Below, piece by piece: positions 16,974 to 26,549 of a DNA stretch of 64,000 bases (within the stretch, counting starts at the first letter, position 1; each line of letters begins with the position of its first letter). The translations under genes and the position numbers were made by a program. The stretch spans positions 17,716-81,715 of the forward strand of contig DEBR01000004.1 of the NCBI GenBank assembly GCA_002348615.1, written 5' to 3'. This DNA is from Candidatus Saccharibacteria bacterium UBA2951. Its GTDB lineage: Bacteria > Patescibacteriota > Saccharimonadia > Saccharimonadales > Saccharimonadaceae. The notes beneath the pieces are model-generated. The model was not told where the DNA came from. It did no database searches and saw only the letters and a program-made list of their open reading frames with translations.

Positions 16974-17001
16974 TTGACTTTACTTTTTTTGTTTTTATAA
17001 T
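16974..17001 (+). promoter_or_regulatory. Near-consensus sigma70-type promoter
   Basis: TTGACT (16974-16979), 16-nt spacer, TATAAT (16996-17001), about 40 nt upstream of a Shine-Dalgarno-led small gene. Confidence 0.75.
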
Positions 17002-17043
17002 ATAGCTCAGTATTCAAAGCATCCCTTTTGAGAGGTGAGGAAC

Positions 17044-17229
17044 ATGGTTCTGAAGTATGTTTGTTTACTGCCCGCGCTCTTCGGCGTCGTCAGCGCAGTG
17101 GTCTACGCAATCAGTCAACACTGGAGCGAGGCCGGCGAGTCCGTGTATATCTCGGTGTGCCTTCTGATTCTCTCGAGCATCGCCAAGAAGGACTACGACA
17201 ACCGCATGGCACGCAGAGTGCGGCGTTAG
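17044..17229 (+). CDS. Small membrane protein with strong SD (cassette-type gene)
   Basis: 61 aa, two hydrophobic helices (about residues 3-24 and 33-48) and a basic tail (YDNRMARRVRR). Start chosen at the ATG preceded by AGAGGTGAGG at normal spacing. Codons are noticeably more G/C-ending than in neighbours, and the gene has a private promoter and a long-stem terminator. Function unknown. Confidence 0.65.
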   Translation: MVLKYVCLLPALFGVVSAVVYAISQHWSEAGESVYISVCLLILSSIAKKDYDNRMARRVRR

Positions 17230-17296
17230 CCACCGAAAAGAGTTCGCCGAATCGGCTTAAGCGATTCTGGTTGAGCCGCTTTCGGTGGCTCTTTTC
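17228..17296 (+). terminator. Long-stem terminator
   Basis: AGCCACCGAAA (17228-17238) pairs perfectly with TTTCGGTGGCT (17280-17290), enclosing a second hairpin-prone stretch, then CTTTT. Confidence 0.8.
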
Positions 17297-17311
17297 GTGT
17301 AAAGTAGTAGT

Positions 17312-17719
17312 ATGGACGTCGACATACATAAAGCTGCCGGAATTATTATTCAGAACCGCAAGGTTCTTTCGCTGCGTTCAAAAGGTGGTGCAATCTTTTT
17401 GTGTCCGGGCGGCAAACTTGACCCAGGTGAAGCAATTGAAGATGCGCTAGTGCGCGAACTTTTCGAAGAACTTACGATCGATGTCAAAAAACAAGACGCC
17501 GAGCTACTTGATACATACTATGCTACTGCGGCGACACAGCGGGATAAGAAGCTTCGGATGGACACGTACATCATTCATGCCTACGAAGGCAATTTGCAGG
17601 CATCGAACGAAATTGAGGAACTGCGGTGGCTAGATTCTTCAAGTGACTTAAGTAATGTAGCCCCTCTTATCGCTCATAAAATCATCCCCGAACTGAAACA
17701 GAAAGAACTGATTGACTGA
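17312..17719 (+). CDS. Nudix hydrolase
   Basis: 135 aa. Nudix box PGGKLDPGEAIEDALVREL continuing FEELTID, with the catalytic RELFEE core; the final Gly of the box is Thr. Starts with a beta strand (HKAAGIIIQNRKVLSLRSK) and CPGG. Probably a nucleotide or sugar-nucleotide pyrophosphohydrolase. TAAAGT ends 6 nt before the ATG (leaderless). The stop overlaps the tdk start (TGATG). Confidence 0.9.
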   Translation: MDVDIHKAAGIIIQNRKVLSLRSKGGAIFLCPGGKLDPGEAIEDALVRELFEELTIDVKKQDAELLDTYYATAATQRDKKLRMDTYIIHAYEGNLQASNEIEELRWLDSSSDLSNVAPLIAHKIIPELKQKELID

Positions 17720-18291
17720 TGGCTAAACTACACTTCAAATACGGCGCCATGAACAGTGGTAAGAGTGATACGCTCATTAAAACTGCCTACAACTATGAAG
17801 AACGCGGACTGAAGGTCGCTGTCGTGAAGCCGGCGACAGACACTAAACATGACACCGACGTGACGGCACGGGCAGGGTATAGCAGAAAAGCCGACATACT
17901 CGTCACACCAGATACCAATCTTGAAAAAGCAGTCCTCGCTTTGCATGACACTGCTTGCGTACTGGTAGATGAGGCTCAGTTCTTATCGCCCGAGCAGATT
18001 TCCCAACTGTTTCGCCTGGCCAAGCAACACGACATTTCGGTCATTTGCTATGGGCTCCGCGCCGACTTTCAAACCAAGCTGTTTCCGGGGAGTGAAAGAT
18101 TGTTTGAAGTAGCCGACAATATCGAAAAATTACCTACAATGTGCTTTTGCGGCTCGCAGGCCGAGTTTAATACTCGAAAAGTCGATGGCAAGTACGTCTT
18201 TACCGGTGACCAGGTGGTGATTGAAAAAGGCGATGTCACCTATGACTCGCTATGTGGCCGGTGTTATGTCCGCGAAGGTGGCACGATTTAA
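17719..18291 (+). CDS. tdk: Thymidine kinase
   Basis: 190 aa, type II TK. P-loop GAMNSGKSDTLIK, Walker B/lasso VLVDEAQFLSPEQI, ICYGLRADFQTKLFPGS, and zinc-binding cysteines (CFC, and LCGRC near the C-terminus). Salvages thymidine to dTMP, complementing ThyA. Translationally coupled to the Nudix gene by a start/stop overlap. Confidence 0.97.
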   Translation: MAKLHFKYGAMNSGKSDTLIKTAYNYEERGLKVAVVKPATDTKHDTDVTARAGYSRKADILVTPDTNLEKAVLALHDTACVLVDEAQFLSPEQISQLFRLAKQHDISVICYGLRADFQTKLFPGSERLFEVADNIEKLPTMCFCGSQAEFNTRKVDGKYVFTGDQVVIEKGDVTYDSLCGRCYVREGGTI

Positions 18292-18348
18292 AACACAACG
18301 CGGCTAGCTTGCCCAGTGCCGTACAATGGTACTCATGGGGAACCGTGT

Positions 18349-19764
18349 ATGAGCCTGGCGCTCTATCGTAAATATCGTAGCCGGTCATTAGCTGAGGTTG
18401 TGGGGCAAGACCATGTCACCACGTTACTCGCGAATGCATTGAAACAGGGCAAGGTGGCTCATGCGTATTTGTTTACCGGTCCGAAGGGCGTTGGCAAGAC
18501 GTCGATTGCTCGCATTCTAGCGCACGAAATTAATGAGGTTCCATATGACGACGAGTCGACCCACCTCGACATCATTGAAATTGACGCCGCCAGCAATAAC
18601 GGCGTCGAGGACATCCGTGATCTTCGCGACCGCGTGCAAATCGCTCCGGTCAGTGCCAAGAAAAAGATCTACATCATAGATGAGGTGCACATGCTTTCAA
18701 AACCGGCCTTCAACGCCCTCTTAAAGACGCTCGAGGAGCCGCCGGAGCATGTCGTGTTCATCCTGGCAACGACAGACATCGATAAAGTGCCCGAAACCAT
18801 CATTAGCCGTACCCAGCGCCATTCATTCCGTCGTGCGTCCGAAGCCGATATCGTGAAGAACTTGAAGCGTATCGCGAAGAAAGAAGGTGCTAATGTCGAC
18901 AGTTCAGTACTGGAGCTTCTCGCCAAGCATTCCGACGGGTCATTCCGCGATAGTGTCAGTCTGTTCGACCAGCTACTGAGCGCAGCCGATTCGGACACCA
19001 TTACGACGGAACATGTCACAAAGTCGTTAGGGCTTGTGCCAGCAGACGGCGTTGAGAGATTACTTGAGCTTACGAAAAGCGGTGATGTCGCAGGCATAAA
19101 TAAGATGTTACTCGAGCTTGAATCCCATGGTGTGCCGCCACGTACGACGGCGAGTCAGCTAGCTGAATATATTCGAAAAAACCTCGCCACCCAGCCACAG
19201 CTTTCTAAGTTGCTGGATGATCTATTGGATGTCAGCCGCTCGCATTATCCAGAGCTCAAGCTCCTTACGGTACTTAGCCTCTTTGCGACGCCTTCCGGCG
19301 AGACACTACCGGTAGAACGGACCGTGACATCGGCTGAACCAAAATTGAGCGCTCGCAGCAGGTCATCAAAGCAAGCCGACGCACCAGAACCGACGGAAAA
19401 GGAAGTAGCCGTGGACGCACCGGTAAAGAAAAAATCTTCGAAGCCTAAAGCGACAGGTCCGTTCGACTGGGACACACTTGTGACACATGTCCGCACACAC
19501 CATGTCGCCTTACATAGCGTGCTTAGTAAATGCGAGCCCGAGATAGCCGATGGAACGTTGAAGCTCTATACCAAAAGCGCCTTTTACAAGAAGAAGCTCG
19601 ATGATCCGAAATACCGCGCCCTCCTTAACAGTTCACTCGAAGAATTGGGGTACGACTTTGAGATAGAAACTATTGCGGCCTCAAAACCGCTAAAAGATAG
19701 TCAGGCCGCGCGAGTTGCTGCTATCATGGGGGGTGGAGAAGAGGTGAGCGTCGACGACGCTTAA
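18349..19764 (+). CDS. dnaX: DNA polymerase III subunit gamma/tau
   Basis: About 471 aa. Starts MSLALYRKYRSRSLAEVVGQ, the canonical DnaX N-terminus, so I reject the upstream ATG. AAA+ clamp-loader motifs: TGPKGVGKTSIA, DIIEIDAASNNGVEDIRDL, IIDEVHMLSKPAFNALLKTLEEPP, SRTQRHSFRR. The C-terminal part after a Lys/Ala/Pro linker (about 330-375) is tau-like. The usual four-Cys zinc motif between Walker A and B is absent, as AHEINEVPYDD replaces it. dnaB follows 9 nt later. Confidence 0.93.
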   Translation: MSLALYRKYRSRSLAEVVGQDHVTTLLANALKQGKVAHAYLFTGPKGVGKTSIARILAHEINEVPYDDESTHLDIIEIDAASNNGVEDIRDLRDRVQIAPVSAKKKIYIIDEVHMLSKPAFNALLKTLEEPPEHVVFILATTDIDKVPETIISRTQRHSFRRASEADIVKNLKRIAKKEGANVDSSVLELLAKHSDGSFRDSVSLFDQLLSAADSDTITTEHVTKSLGLVPADGVERLLELTKSGDVAGINKMLLELESHGVPPRTTASQLAEYIRKNLATQPQLSKLLDDLLDVSRSHYPELKLLTVLSLFATPSGETLPVERTVTSAEPKLSARSRSSKQADAPEPTEKEVAVDAPVKKKSSKPKATGPFDWDTLVTHVRTHHVALHSVLSKCEPEIADGTLKLYTKSAFYKKKLDDPKYRALLNSSLEELGYDFEIETIAASKPLKDSQAARVAAIMGGGEEVSVDDA

Positions 19765-19773
19765 ATAGTTGGG

Positions 19774-21129
19774 ATGGCTACGAAGGAAGTACAGGCTGGA
19801 AAGGTTCCGCCGCAAAGTATCGACGCCGAGAAAAGTTTGCTCGGTGCCGTTTTGATTGACGACGAAGTACTGGCTGACGTGACCGAATTTGTTGGTAAAG
19901 CTGATTTTTACGACAAACGACACGGAATTATCTTCGACGGCATGATGCGTCTTTACGAACGTCATAAGCCAGTCGACCTCTTGACCCTCACCGACGAATT
20001 GAAGCGCAAAAAAGAGCTTGAAACGATCGGTGGCTCGGCATACCTGACGGAACTTACTACCTACGTACCGACGGCAGCCCACGCCGCAGCATACGCGGAT
20101 ATCGTCGCCCAACGGGCCGTTCGCCGGCGGCTGATCAAAGCCAGTGCCGATATTTCCGAACTGGGTTACGATGACGACACCTCTACCCAAGAGCTGCTAG
20201 AAAAAGCCGAAGCTGAACTGTTCAGCGTGTCAGACCAATCACTCAAACAAGATGTCGTGTCGCTTGAGCATATTCTTACGGACAGCTTTGACCGCATGGA
20301 AGAGCTGCACCGCAATAAAGGTCAACTACGCGGAATTCGCACCGGTTACCGTGACCTCGACAACATGACCGCCGGTCTGCAACGGAGCGACCTCATTATT
20401 TTGGCTGCCCGTCCGGCCATGGGTAAGACCACCTTGGTCACGAATCTGGCCTACAACGTTGCGACGATAGCTAAGCAGCCTGTCCTGTTTTTCAGTCTCG
20501 AGATGAGCAAAGAACAACTGGTTGACCGCATGCTGGCAGACGCATCGGGTGTTGATGCCTGGAATATCCGCACCGGTAACCTGAGTGACGACGACTTTTC
20601 GAAATTATCCGAAGCAATGGGCGAGCTGGCGGAAGCACCGATATTCATTGACGATACTCCTGGACTTTCAGTACTCGAAATGCGCACCAAGGCCCGTCGC
20701 GTCAGCCATGACCAACCACTCGGACTTATTATCGTGGACTATTTACAACTCATGCAGGCGACGGGTCGTGGCGATGGTAACCGCGTACAGGAAGTATCGG
20801 AAATATCGCGTGGCCTCAAGTTAATCGCCCGAGAGTTGAACGTCCCCCTTATTGCACTGTCGCAGCTGTCGCGTAGCGTCGAATCGCGAAGCCCACAGAT
20901 TCCACAGCTCAGCGACCTGCGTGAATCAGGAAGTATCGAACAGGACGCCGATATCGTCAGCTTTATCTATCGCCCCGGCTACTATGAACCAGACAACCCC
21001 GAAGTCGAAAACATCACGAAACTGATTATCGCCAAGCACCGTAACGGTCCTACCGGTGAAGTCGGCTTGTACTTCCACCCGGAACGCCTGCGTTTCATGT
21101 CACTCGACCGCAAACATTCAGACTCATAA
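19774..21129 (+). CDS. dnaB: Replicative DNA helicase DnaB
   Basis: 451 aa. N-terminal primase-interacting domain (VPPQSIDAEKSLLGAVLID) and C-terminal RecA-like domain: Walker A AARPAMGKTTL, FFSLEMSKEQLVDR, LIIVDYLQLMQA, LSQLSRSVE and DLRESGSIEQDADIV. Unwinds DNA at the fork. Clustered with dnaX. Confidence 0.97.
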   Translation: MATKEVQAGKVPPQSIDAEKSLLGAVLIDDEVLADVTEFVGKADFYDKRHGIIFDGMMRLYERHKPVDLLTLTDELKRKKELETIGGSAYLTELTTYVPTAAHAAAYADIVAQRAVRRRLIKASADISELGYDDDTSTQELLEKAEAELFSVSDQSLKQDVVSLEHILTDSFDRMEELHRNKGQLRGIRTGYRDLDNMTAGLQRSDLIILAARPAMGKTTLVTNLAYNVATIAKQPVLFFSLEMSKEQLVDRMLADASGVDAWNIRTGNLSDDDFSKLSEAMGELAEAPIFIDDTPGLSVLEMRTKARRVSHDQPLGLIIVDYLQLMQATGRGDGNRVQEVSEISRGLKLIARELNVPLIALSQLSRSVESRSPQIPQLSDLRESGSIEQDADIVSFIYRPGYYEPDNPEVENITKLIIAKHRNGPTGEVGLYFHPERLRFMSLDRKHSDS

Positions 21130-21162
21130 TCGCATGTCGCTAGTGGTATACTTAAACCAACG

Positions 21163-22638
21163 ATGGTGAGGCAACGACTAAGCAAATTCGCATTTTACCG
21201 TTACCGGTATGCCTTGGCGTACGTGGTCTTTGCGGTCGCATTGGCAACCATGTTGCTTGTGGCCGGCTTTTATTTACCGGGAGGATTAACGACACCTGAA
21301 ATCCACTCGGCGCTCATCAGCGACAAGCTAAGTCCTGCCCAGCTATTCAGCCTGCATCCAGACCAGTTACTCTATCTTCCGTATCGATTACTGCAAGCTG
21401 GAACGATCTCTCTGTTCGGCATTTCGACGCTCGGCATCAAACTGCCATCCATTCTGCTTGGATTCTTTTCGGCCCTTGGTATCTTATACCTGCTCAACCT
21501 GTGGTATCACCGGAACGTCGCTATCGTTACGGCAATGATCGCCGTAACGACGAACCAATTCCTCTTGTCGTCACAGGCAGGTGAGCCAGGTATCGTATAT
21601 ATTTTCCAGACGACGATGGTCCTGGTTGCCGCATCAATGATTACCCGTAAAAGCACCTACGCAAGGCTTTGGATATTAGCCGGCTTTGTCTTAGCTGGTA
21701 TCAGTCTGTATATGCCGCTTAATATCTATATGCTTGTGGCGCTCGTTTTGACTGCTTTTATCCATCCGCACGCCAGGCATATGCTATTTCGTAAATCATC
21801 AAAGCCGGTCATTATAGCCGGTAGCCTGCTATTCGCTATTATCATCTCGCCACTTGTCATAGGTATTATTAATGATATGTCGGTGCTAAGAACGCTACTC
21901 GGGTTCTCGGCGAGTGTCGGTGATTTTTCAAAGAATGCGGCGCTTCTGGCAGAAAATTACCTGCGATTCATTCAGCCTGAGAGCGGCCTTGTGCTCGCAC
22001 CGGTTTACGGCCTCGGACTCGCGATGCTTATCTTACTTGGTGTATACCGACTTATCAGCGCGAAATATACCGCCAAAAGCTATATCATTAGCTTCTGGCT
22101 GGTGCTTCTCGTACCATTAGTGTGTTTGAACCCTTCGATCGTCAGTATTACGTTCATTCCGGTCGTCCTACTGATCGCTTTGGCGCTCGATTACCTGATA
22201 TGGTCTTGGTATGGTTTGTTCCCGCACAATCCATACGCGCGGGTGTTTGGACTGCTTCCGCTCGCTGTGTTGGTACTCGGACTGGTCGTATCTAGCGTCG
22301 ACCGGTATGTATATGGCCTGCATTATGACTCGAACGTCTACGCGGCTTATAGCAACGATCTTTCGATACTGTCAAGGAAACTACGTACGTTCGACCATAA
22401 AGCAACCGTGCAGTTGATCGTTGAACCCGATAAGCTAGAATTTTACAGTAGCTTCGCACGCCATCAGCGGTATGTCGCGAAACTGTCTGTATCGTCGAAC
22501 GCCGCTACGATCGCGACTGCCCCGGTCAGTATCGTTGAGCGGACGATGCGGCGCGGAATCGAAAAACTACCGTCCGACATACTGGTTACGCGCACCGCAG
22601 AGGGCGCGGACCGCTTCTACCTCTACAAAAACAGTTGA
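21163..22638 (+). CDS. GT-C-like polytopic membrane glycosyltransferase
   Basis: 491 aa with about 10-12 hydrophobic helices after a short basic N-terminus and a soluble C-terminal domain of about 100 residues. A first periplasmic loop with TTPEIHSA and GISTLGIKLPSILLGF after helix 1 resembles the ArnT/PMT family GT-C glycosyltransferases. No catalytic Asp motif is certain. TATACT (21147-21152, extended by TGG) lies 10 nt before the ATG. Confidence 0.7.
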   Translation: MVRQRLSKFAFYRYRYALAYVVFAVALATMLLVAGFYLPGGLTTPEIHSALISDKLSPAQLFSLHPDQLLYLPYRLLQAGTISLFGISTLGIKLPSILLGFFSALGILYLLNLWYHRNVAIVTAMIAVTTNQFLLSSQAGEPGIVYIFQTTMVLVAASMITRKSTYARLWILAGFVLAGISLYMPLNIYMLVALVLTAFIHPHARHMLFRKSSKPVIIAGSLLFAIIISPLVIGIINDMSVLRTLLGFSASVGDFSKNAALLAENYLRFIQPESGLVLAPVYGLGLAMLILLGVYRLISAKYTAKSYIISFWLVLLVPLVCLNPSIVSITFIPVVLLIALALDYLIWSWYGLFPHNPYARVFGLLPLAVLVLGLVVSSVDRYVYGLHYDSNVYAAYSNDLSILSRKLRTFDHKATVQLIVEPDKLEFYSSFARHQRYVAKLSVSSNAATIATAPVSIVERTMRRGIEKLPSDILVTRTAEGADRFYLYKNS

Positions 22639-22684
22639 CGCTGAAGTATAATGGGATAAGTTTTAAACGAGAGGATAGTTACTT

Positions 22685-22975
22685 ATGGCATTCGACCAAA
22701 TGAAAATGCTGAACGACCTGAGAAAAGCTCAGAAAGACCTGAAAAAGCAGATTATCGAAGTAGAAGCAGGCGACGGCGCCGTTATCGTGCGTGTCACCGG
22801 TGAATTAAAGATTGATAGCGTGAAGATTGACCCTGAAATGATAGATCTGGAAAACATCGAGGAACTCGAACACTGGGTAAAGATCGCCGTCCGTGACGGG
22901 CTGGCCAAAGCGCAGGAAATCGCTGCCGAGACCATGAAACCACTCATGGGCGGCCTGAACCTGCCAGGAATGTAA
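22685..22975 (+). CDS. YbaB/EbfC family nucleoid-associated protein
   Basis: 96 aa. Helix-rich N-terminus (FDQMKMLNDLRKAQKDLKKQ), central strands (VEAGDGAVIVRVTGELKIDSVKIDP) and a C-terminal helix, the YbaB tweezer fold that binds DNA as a dimer. GAGAGGA Shine-Dalgarno and a TATAAT at 22647-22652. It precedes recR, as in most bacteria. Confidence 0.93.
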   Translation: MAFDQMKMLNDLRKAQKDLKKQIIEVEAGDGAVIVRVTGELKIDSVKIDPEMIDLENIEELEHWVKIAVRDGLAKAQEIAAETMKPLMGGLNLPGM

Positions 22976-22988
22976 GCGAGAGCATCTC

Positions 22989-23606
22989 GTGTCTTCACAG
23001 CTGCTTCCAAAAGCACTCGTCAAACTTATTGACGAGCTAGGAAGGCTACCAGGCGTCGGCGCACGAACGGCTGAACGCTACGCGTATTACCTACTACGGG
23101 CCGACCCTCGTGTCGCAGGTGATCTTGCAAAAGCTCTCGGTACTGTTCACGACCAGGTGAAACAGTGTCCCGTCACATTCGCGTTGATTGACGCCGATGA
23201 AGAAGTGTCATCGCTCTATAGCGACCCTTCGCGCGATAAGTCGCTCGTCGCCGTGGTTGAAGAACCCCTTGATATCGTCGCTATTGAGCGAACAGGGCAG
23301 TACATGGGAACCTACCATGTACTTGGTGGGGCGATTTCACCTATAGACGGCGTTGGGCCGGAGCAACTACATATTCCCGAACTGATTGAGCGTGTCAAGA
23401 AAGACGACGTAGAAGAGCTGATTATCGCAACCAATGCCAGTGTTGAAGGCGAATCTACCGCACTGTTCTTGCAAAAGTACCTAAAAGACAGCGATATCAA
23501 TATCGCCATGAGCCGGCTCGCGCGGGGGATTCCGGTCGGTGTCGATCTTGAATATGCCGACCAAATTACGCTTAGTCACGCGCTCGAAGGCCGCCGTAAA
23601 CTTTAG
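22989..23606 (+). CDS. recR: Recombination protein RecR lacking the zinc finger
   Basis: 205 aa from a GTG. N-terminal HhH (LIDELGRLPGVGARTAERYA), Toprim domain (VAVVEEPLDIVAIERTGQY, then LGGAISPIDGVGP) and the C-terminal YADQITLSHALEGRRKL are clear. The C4 zinc finger between them is degenerate: only Cys60 remains; the other three positions are Thr63, Ser74 and Tyr77, although the SDPSRDKS flank is intact. Works with RecO/RecF in gap repair. Follows ybaB by 13 nt. Confidence 0.96.
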   Translation: MSSQLLPKALVKLIDELGRLPGVGARTAERYAYYLLRADPRVAGDLAKALGTVHDQVKQCPVTFALIDADEEVSSLYSDPSRDKSLVAVVEEPLDIVAIERTGQYMGTYHVLGGAISPIDGVGPEQLHIPELIERVKKDDVEELIIATNASVEGESTALFLQKYLKDSDINIAMSRLARGIPVGVDLEYADQITLSHALEGRRKL

Positions 23607-23615
23607 TACTTAAGC

Positions 23616-23636
23616 TTGCGAAACATGTGGTTTCGC
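23616..23636 (+). terminator. Hairpin after recR
   Basis: TGCGAAAC-ATGTG-GTTTCGCA, a perfect 8-bp stem without a clear T-run; either a weak terminator or an mRNA 3' barrier. Confidence 0.5.
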
Positions 23637-23687
23637 ATGATTATTGGTATACCGCTTTTCAACTTCTAGCGTAGGAGGTGGAGGGCG

Positions 23688-24053
23688 ATGCCCTTCAAAA
23701 TCATTACGACGGTCGTCCACGAAGGTCTGCCTGACATGGGCGAGGAACTCATCGTTCACACCACAGGTGGCAAGCGAGTCTGCACGGTGTGGCGCAACAG
23801 GTCCGGCGACAAGCAGTTCATGATCCGCCACAAGGATTGGCCGAAGCCGGTCCAACGAGCCGCCGAGGAACTACTCGAAGAACTTCGTAGGCGTGGCAAG
23901 GCATACGACTTGCCCGACCTCACAGCCTGGATCGAGTCGAAGCGCGGCCTGGTGGTCGGCGAGCGGGTGCATGTTTTTCTCGCGCACGACGAGTCAGCGC
24001 GCAACAAGACGGTCGTCCTGAGGGGCACAGTCACCGGATTCACGATTCCGTGA
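23688..24053 (+). CDS. Hypothetical protein with strong SD (cassette-type gene)
   Basis: 121 aa. TAGGAGGTGGAGGGCG precedes the ATG, a very strong Shine-Dalgarno by local standards. Soluble, beta strands at the N-terminus (FKIITTVVHEG), VCTVWRNRSGDKQFMIRHKD, a helix (VQRAAEELLEELRRRGK) and a C-terminal barrel-like part (RGLVVGERVHVFLAHDE). Most codons end in G/C, unlike flanking recR and the DHH gene. Function unknown. Confidence 0.68.
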   Translation: MPFKIITTVVHEGLPDMGEELIVHTTGGKRVCTVWRNRSGDKQFMIRHKDWPKPVQRAAEELLEELRRRGKAYDLPDLTAWIESKRGLVVGERVHVFLAHDESARNKTVVLRGTVTGFTIP

Positions 24054-24063
24054 ACGCTGGGTC

Positions 24064-24121
24064 AGCCCGTTCCCGAAGCAGAGCGACAGTCCGCTCCTTC
24101 GGGGGCGGGCTTGTTGCTTTT
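24064..24121 (+). terminator. Terminator of the 121-aa gene
   Basis: AGCCCG-T-TCCCGAAG pairs with CTTCGGGGG-CGGGCT across an 18-nt loop, then TTGTTGCTTTTC. Confidence 0.75.
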
Positions 24122-24138
24122 CTGATACACTAATAGCA

Positions 24139-25128
24139 ATGTACGAAGAGGCGAAACAACATATCGACGCTGCTAAGCGTATTATTGTAATTCAAGCTGA
24201 AAATCCTGATGGCGACAGCCTAGGTAGCGCTTTGGCACTTGAAGAAATCTTAGGTGACCTTGGAAAGAGCGTCAATATGTACTGTCCGGTCGATATACCG
24301 AAATATCTGCGTTACTTCCCGGGCTGGGACCGGGTGACGATGGAATTCGATGCCAAAGCCGACCTCGCGATAATCGTAGACACCAGTGCCGATGTATTAC
24401 TGACCAAAGTCTTAACGACTCCAGGCGTACGGTCATTCTTAGAATCGCACCCCACACTCGTCATCGACCATCATGCAACTAAAAGCACACTTACGTTCGA
24501 ACACACGGCGCTTTTTGAAGAAGCGATTTCTACCAGCGAGGTCATTTACCATCTTGCCGTTGATGCCGGCTGGACAGTGAATACTCAGGCGGCCGAGCAC
24601 CTACTCGGTGCGCAACTTGCCGATTCGCTTGGGCTTTCAATCGCGACGGTCACGCCAGAAAGCTACCGGATTGCGGCTGAGCTGACCGAGCTTGGCGCGC
24701 ACGTTTCGGCGATTGAAGACCGCCGCCGCGAATTCATGAAAAAATCGCCCGAAATCCTGAAGTACAAAGGGGAGCTGATTCAACGCATTGAGTACTTACT
24801 TGAAGGTAAACTGGCCATCGTCCATATCCCATGGGAAGACATTCAGGCATACAGCGACCAATATAACCCCAGCGTCCTCGTCCTGGACGAAATGCGCCTG
24901 GTAGAGAACGTGGACGTGGCGGTCGCGATCAAGACCTACCCGGACGGAAAGCTGACCGGTAAGCTGCGGACAAACTTACCGGTAGCTGACGTGGTCGCCG
25001 GTTACTTTGGCGGGGGAGGCCACCTGTACGCAGCCGGATTTAGGGTGTATGAATCATACGACACCGTTATGAACGAACTGACGACGGCAGTCTCTAAAGC
25101 CCTGGAGAATAATGATGAAACTGCATAA
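24139..25128 (+). CDS. DHH/DHHA1 phosphoesterase (NrnA-like)
   Basis: 329 aa. DHH motifs in order: AENPDGDSLGSALAL, AIIVDTSA, VIDHHATKS, and the DHHA1 motif GYFGGGGHLYAAGFR. Resembles bifunctional oligoribonuclease/pAp phosphatases that degrade nano-RNA; cyclic-di-AMP phosphodiesterase activity is an alternative. TACACT (24126-24131, extended by TGA) lies 7 nt before the ATG. The last 14 nt overlap cysS. Confidence 0.92.
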   Translation: MYEEAKQHIDAAKRIIVIQAENPDGDSLGSALALEEILGDLGKSVNMYCPVDIPKYLRYFPGWDRVTMEFDAKADLAIIVDTSADVLLTKVLTTPGVRSFLESHPTLVIDHHATKSTLTFEHTALFEEAISTSEVIYHLAVDAGWTVNTQAAEHLLGAQLADSLGLSIATVTPESYRIAAELTELGAHVSAIEDRRREFMKKSPEILKYKGELIQRIEYLLEGKLAIVHIPWEDIQAYSDQYNPSVLVLDEMRLVENVDVAVAIKTYPDGKLTGKLRTNLPVADVVAGYFGGGGHLYAAGFRVYESYDTVMNELTTAVSKALENNDETA

Positions 25129-26545
25129 TACCCTTGGAAACGCCAAAGAAGAGCTCCGTACCCTACAACCGGACGTTGTAAAACTATATACCTGTGGTCT
25201 GACCGTCTATTCGCAGCCACATATCGGCAACTGGCTTGGCTATCTTTATTGGGATGTTTTAGTACGCGTGCTCGAAGATGAAGGCTATACGGTAGATCGG
25301 ACTCAGAATATTACCGACGTCGGGCACCTCACGAGTGACGATGATTCAGGTGAGGACAAGATGGAAAAGGGAGCGAAGGCCGAAGGCACGACCGCCTGGG
25401 AGGTCGCTGAACGCTACATCGCCGTCGCCGAACACGAAGGCTTTGAACTACTCGGGCTCAAGCGTCCGACCCATTTGGTGCGTGCGACTGATTATATTGA
25501 GCAGCAAATAGCTTTCGCGAAGGCGCTTGAAGACAAAGGCCTGACCTACGTAATCGAAGGTGAGGGACTGTATTTTGATACGTCGAAACTCCATGACTAT
25601 GGAAAACTCGCCAAGCTTGACATCTCCGGGCTGGAAGCCGGTAAACGCGTTGCCGTGAATGGAAAGAGGCTCGTGACAGATTTCGCAATATGGAAATTAA
25701 GCCCTCAGGGCTCCAAGCGCGACATGGAGTGGGACAGTCCTTGGGGCAAAGGGTTCCCAGGCTGGCACTTAGAATGCTCGGTAATCGCCCGTGAGACACT
25801 TGGTGATGAAATCGACATCCATACAGGGGGCATCGATCATATTCCTGTACACCACACGAATGAAATAGCGCAAACCGAAGGTCTGACTGATCGTCCATTC
25901 GCACGTGTTTGGCTACACAATAATCACATAAAGATAGATGGAACGAAGATATCCAAGTCAATTGGCAATGTCGTCACATTGGGCGATATCGTCCAAAAAG
26001 GCTATGACTTGAACGCATTCAAGCTTTTAGCATTTTCCAAGCATTACCGCACAGAAGGTAATTTTGATTGGACGATCATGGAAGCGGCAGCCAACCGCTT
26101 AAAGAACTGGCAAACGACAGCCGCTCTTAGGCATCAGACCCATGACACACTCGACGATGATGATAAGAAGCATACGGAGCATGACGCGTCGCTACTTGCG
26201 ACGGTCGGAGCAATCAAAGAAGCGCTTGCGAACGACTTAGACACCCCCGCAGCGTTGGCAATTATTGACCAAGCATTCTCGTCACTTGAGAATGTGTCTG
26301 TTGACCATATCAATCGGCACAGTTTGGTAGCCCTGCTGGAAGCTATTAAACAACTGTTCGGGATCGACCTGATTGGAACGACACCGGATATCTCAGATGA
26401 TCAAAAGCGTCGTATCCTTGAACGTGAACGTGCCCGTGACATTAAAGACTGGCGCCGTTCAGATGAAATTCGGGACGAACTCAGCGCGCAGGGCATACGC
26501 CTAAACGATACCGCGAATGGTACCGTTTGGTCCTACGATAAATAG
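25115..26545 (+). CDS. cysS: Cysteinyl-tRNA synthetase
   Basis: About 476 aa. Class I signature [10 protein letters not shown] (HIGH), zinc ligands ([15 protein letters not shown], then [13 protein letters not shown]) and [10 protein letters not shown] (KMSKS). The anticodon-binding helical domain fills the C-terminus. ATG at 25112 and 25115 are both possible; the second has better spacing from GGAG. The gene begins inside the DHH gene, so translation is coupled. Confidence 0.97.
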   Translation: MKLHNTLGNAKEELRTLQPDVVKLYTCGLTVYSQPHIGNWLGYLYWDVLVRVLEDEGYTVDRTQNITDVGHLTSDDDSGEDKMEKGAKAEGTTAWEVAERYIAVAEHEGFELLGLKRPTHLVRATDYIEQQIAFAKALEDKGLTYVIEGEGLYFDTSKLHDYGKLAKLDISGLEAGKRVAVNGKRLVTDFAIWKLSPQGSKRDMEWDSPWGKGFPGWHLECSVIARETLGDEIDIHTGGIDHIPVHHTNEIAQTEGLTDRPFARVWLHNNHIKIDGTKISKSIGNVVTLGDIVQKGYDLNAFKLLAFSKHYRTEGNFDWTIMEAAANRLKNWQTTAALRHQTHDTLDDDDKKHTEHDASLLATVGAIKEALANDLDTPAALAIIDQAFSSLENVSVDHINRHSLVALLEAIKQLFGIDLIGTTPDISDDQKRRILERERARDIKDWRRSDEIRDELSAQGIRLNDTANGTVWSYDK

Positions 26546-26549
26546 TCTT

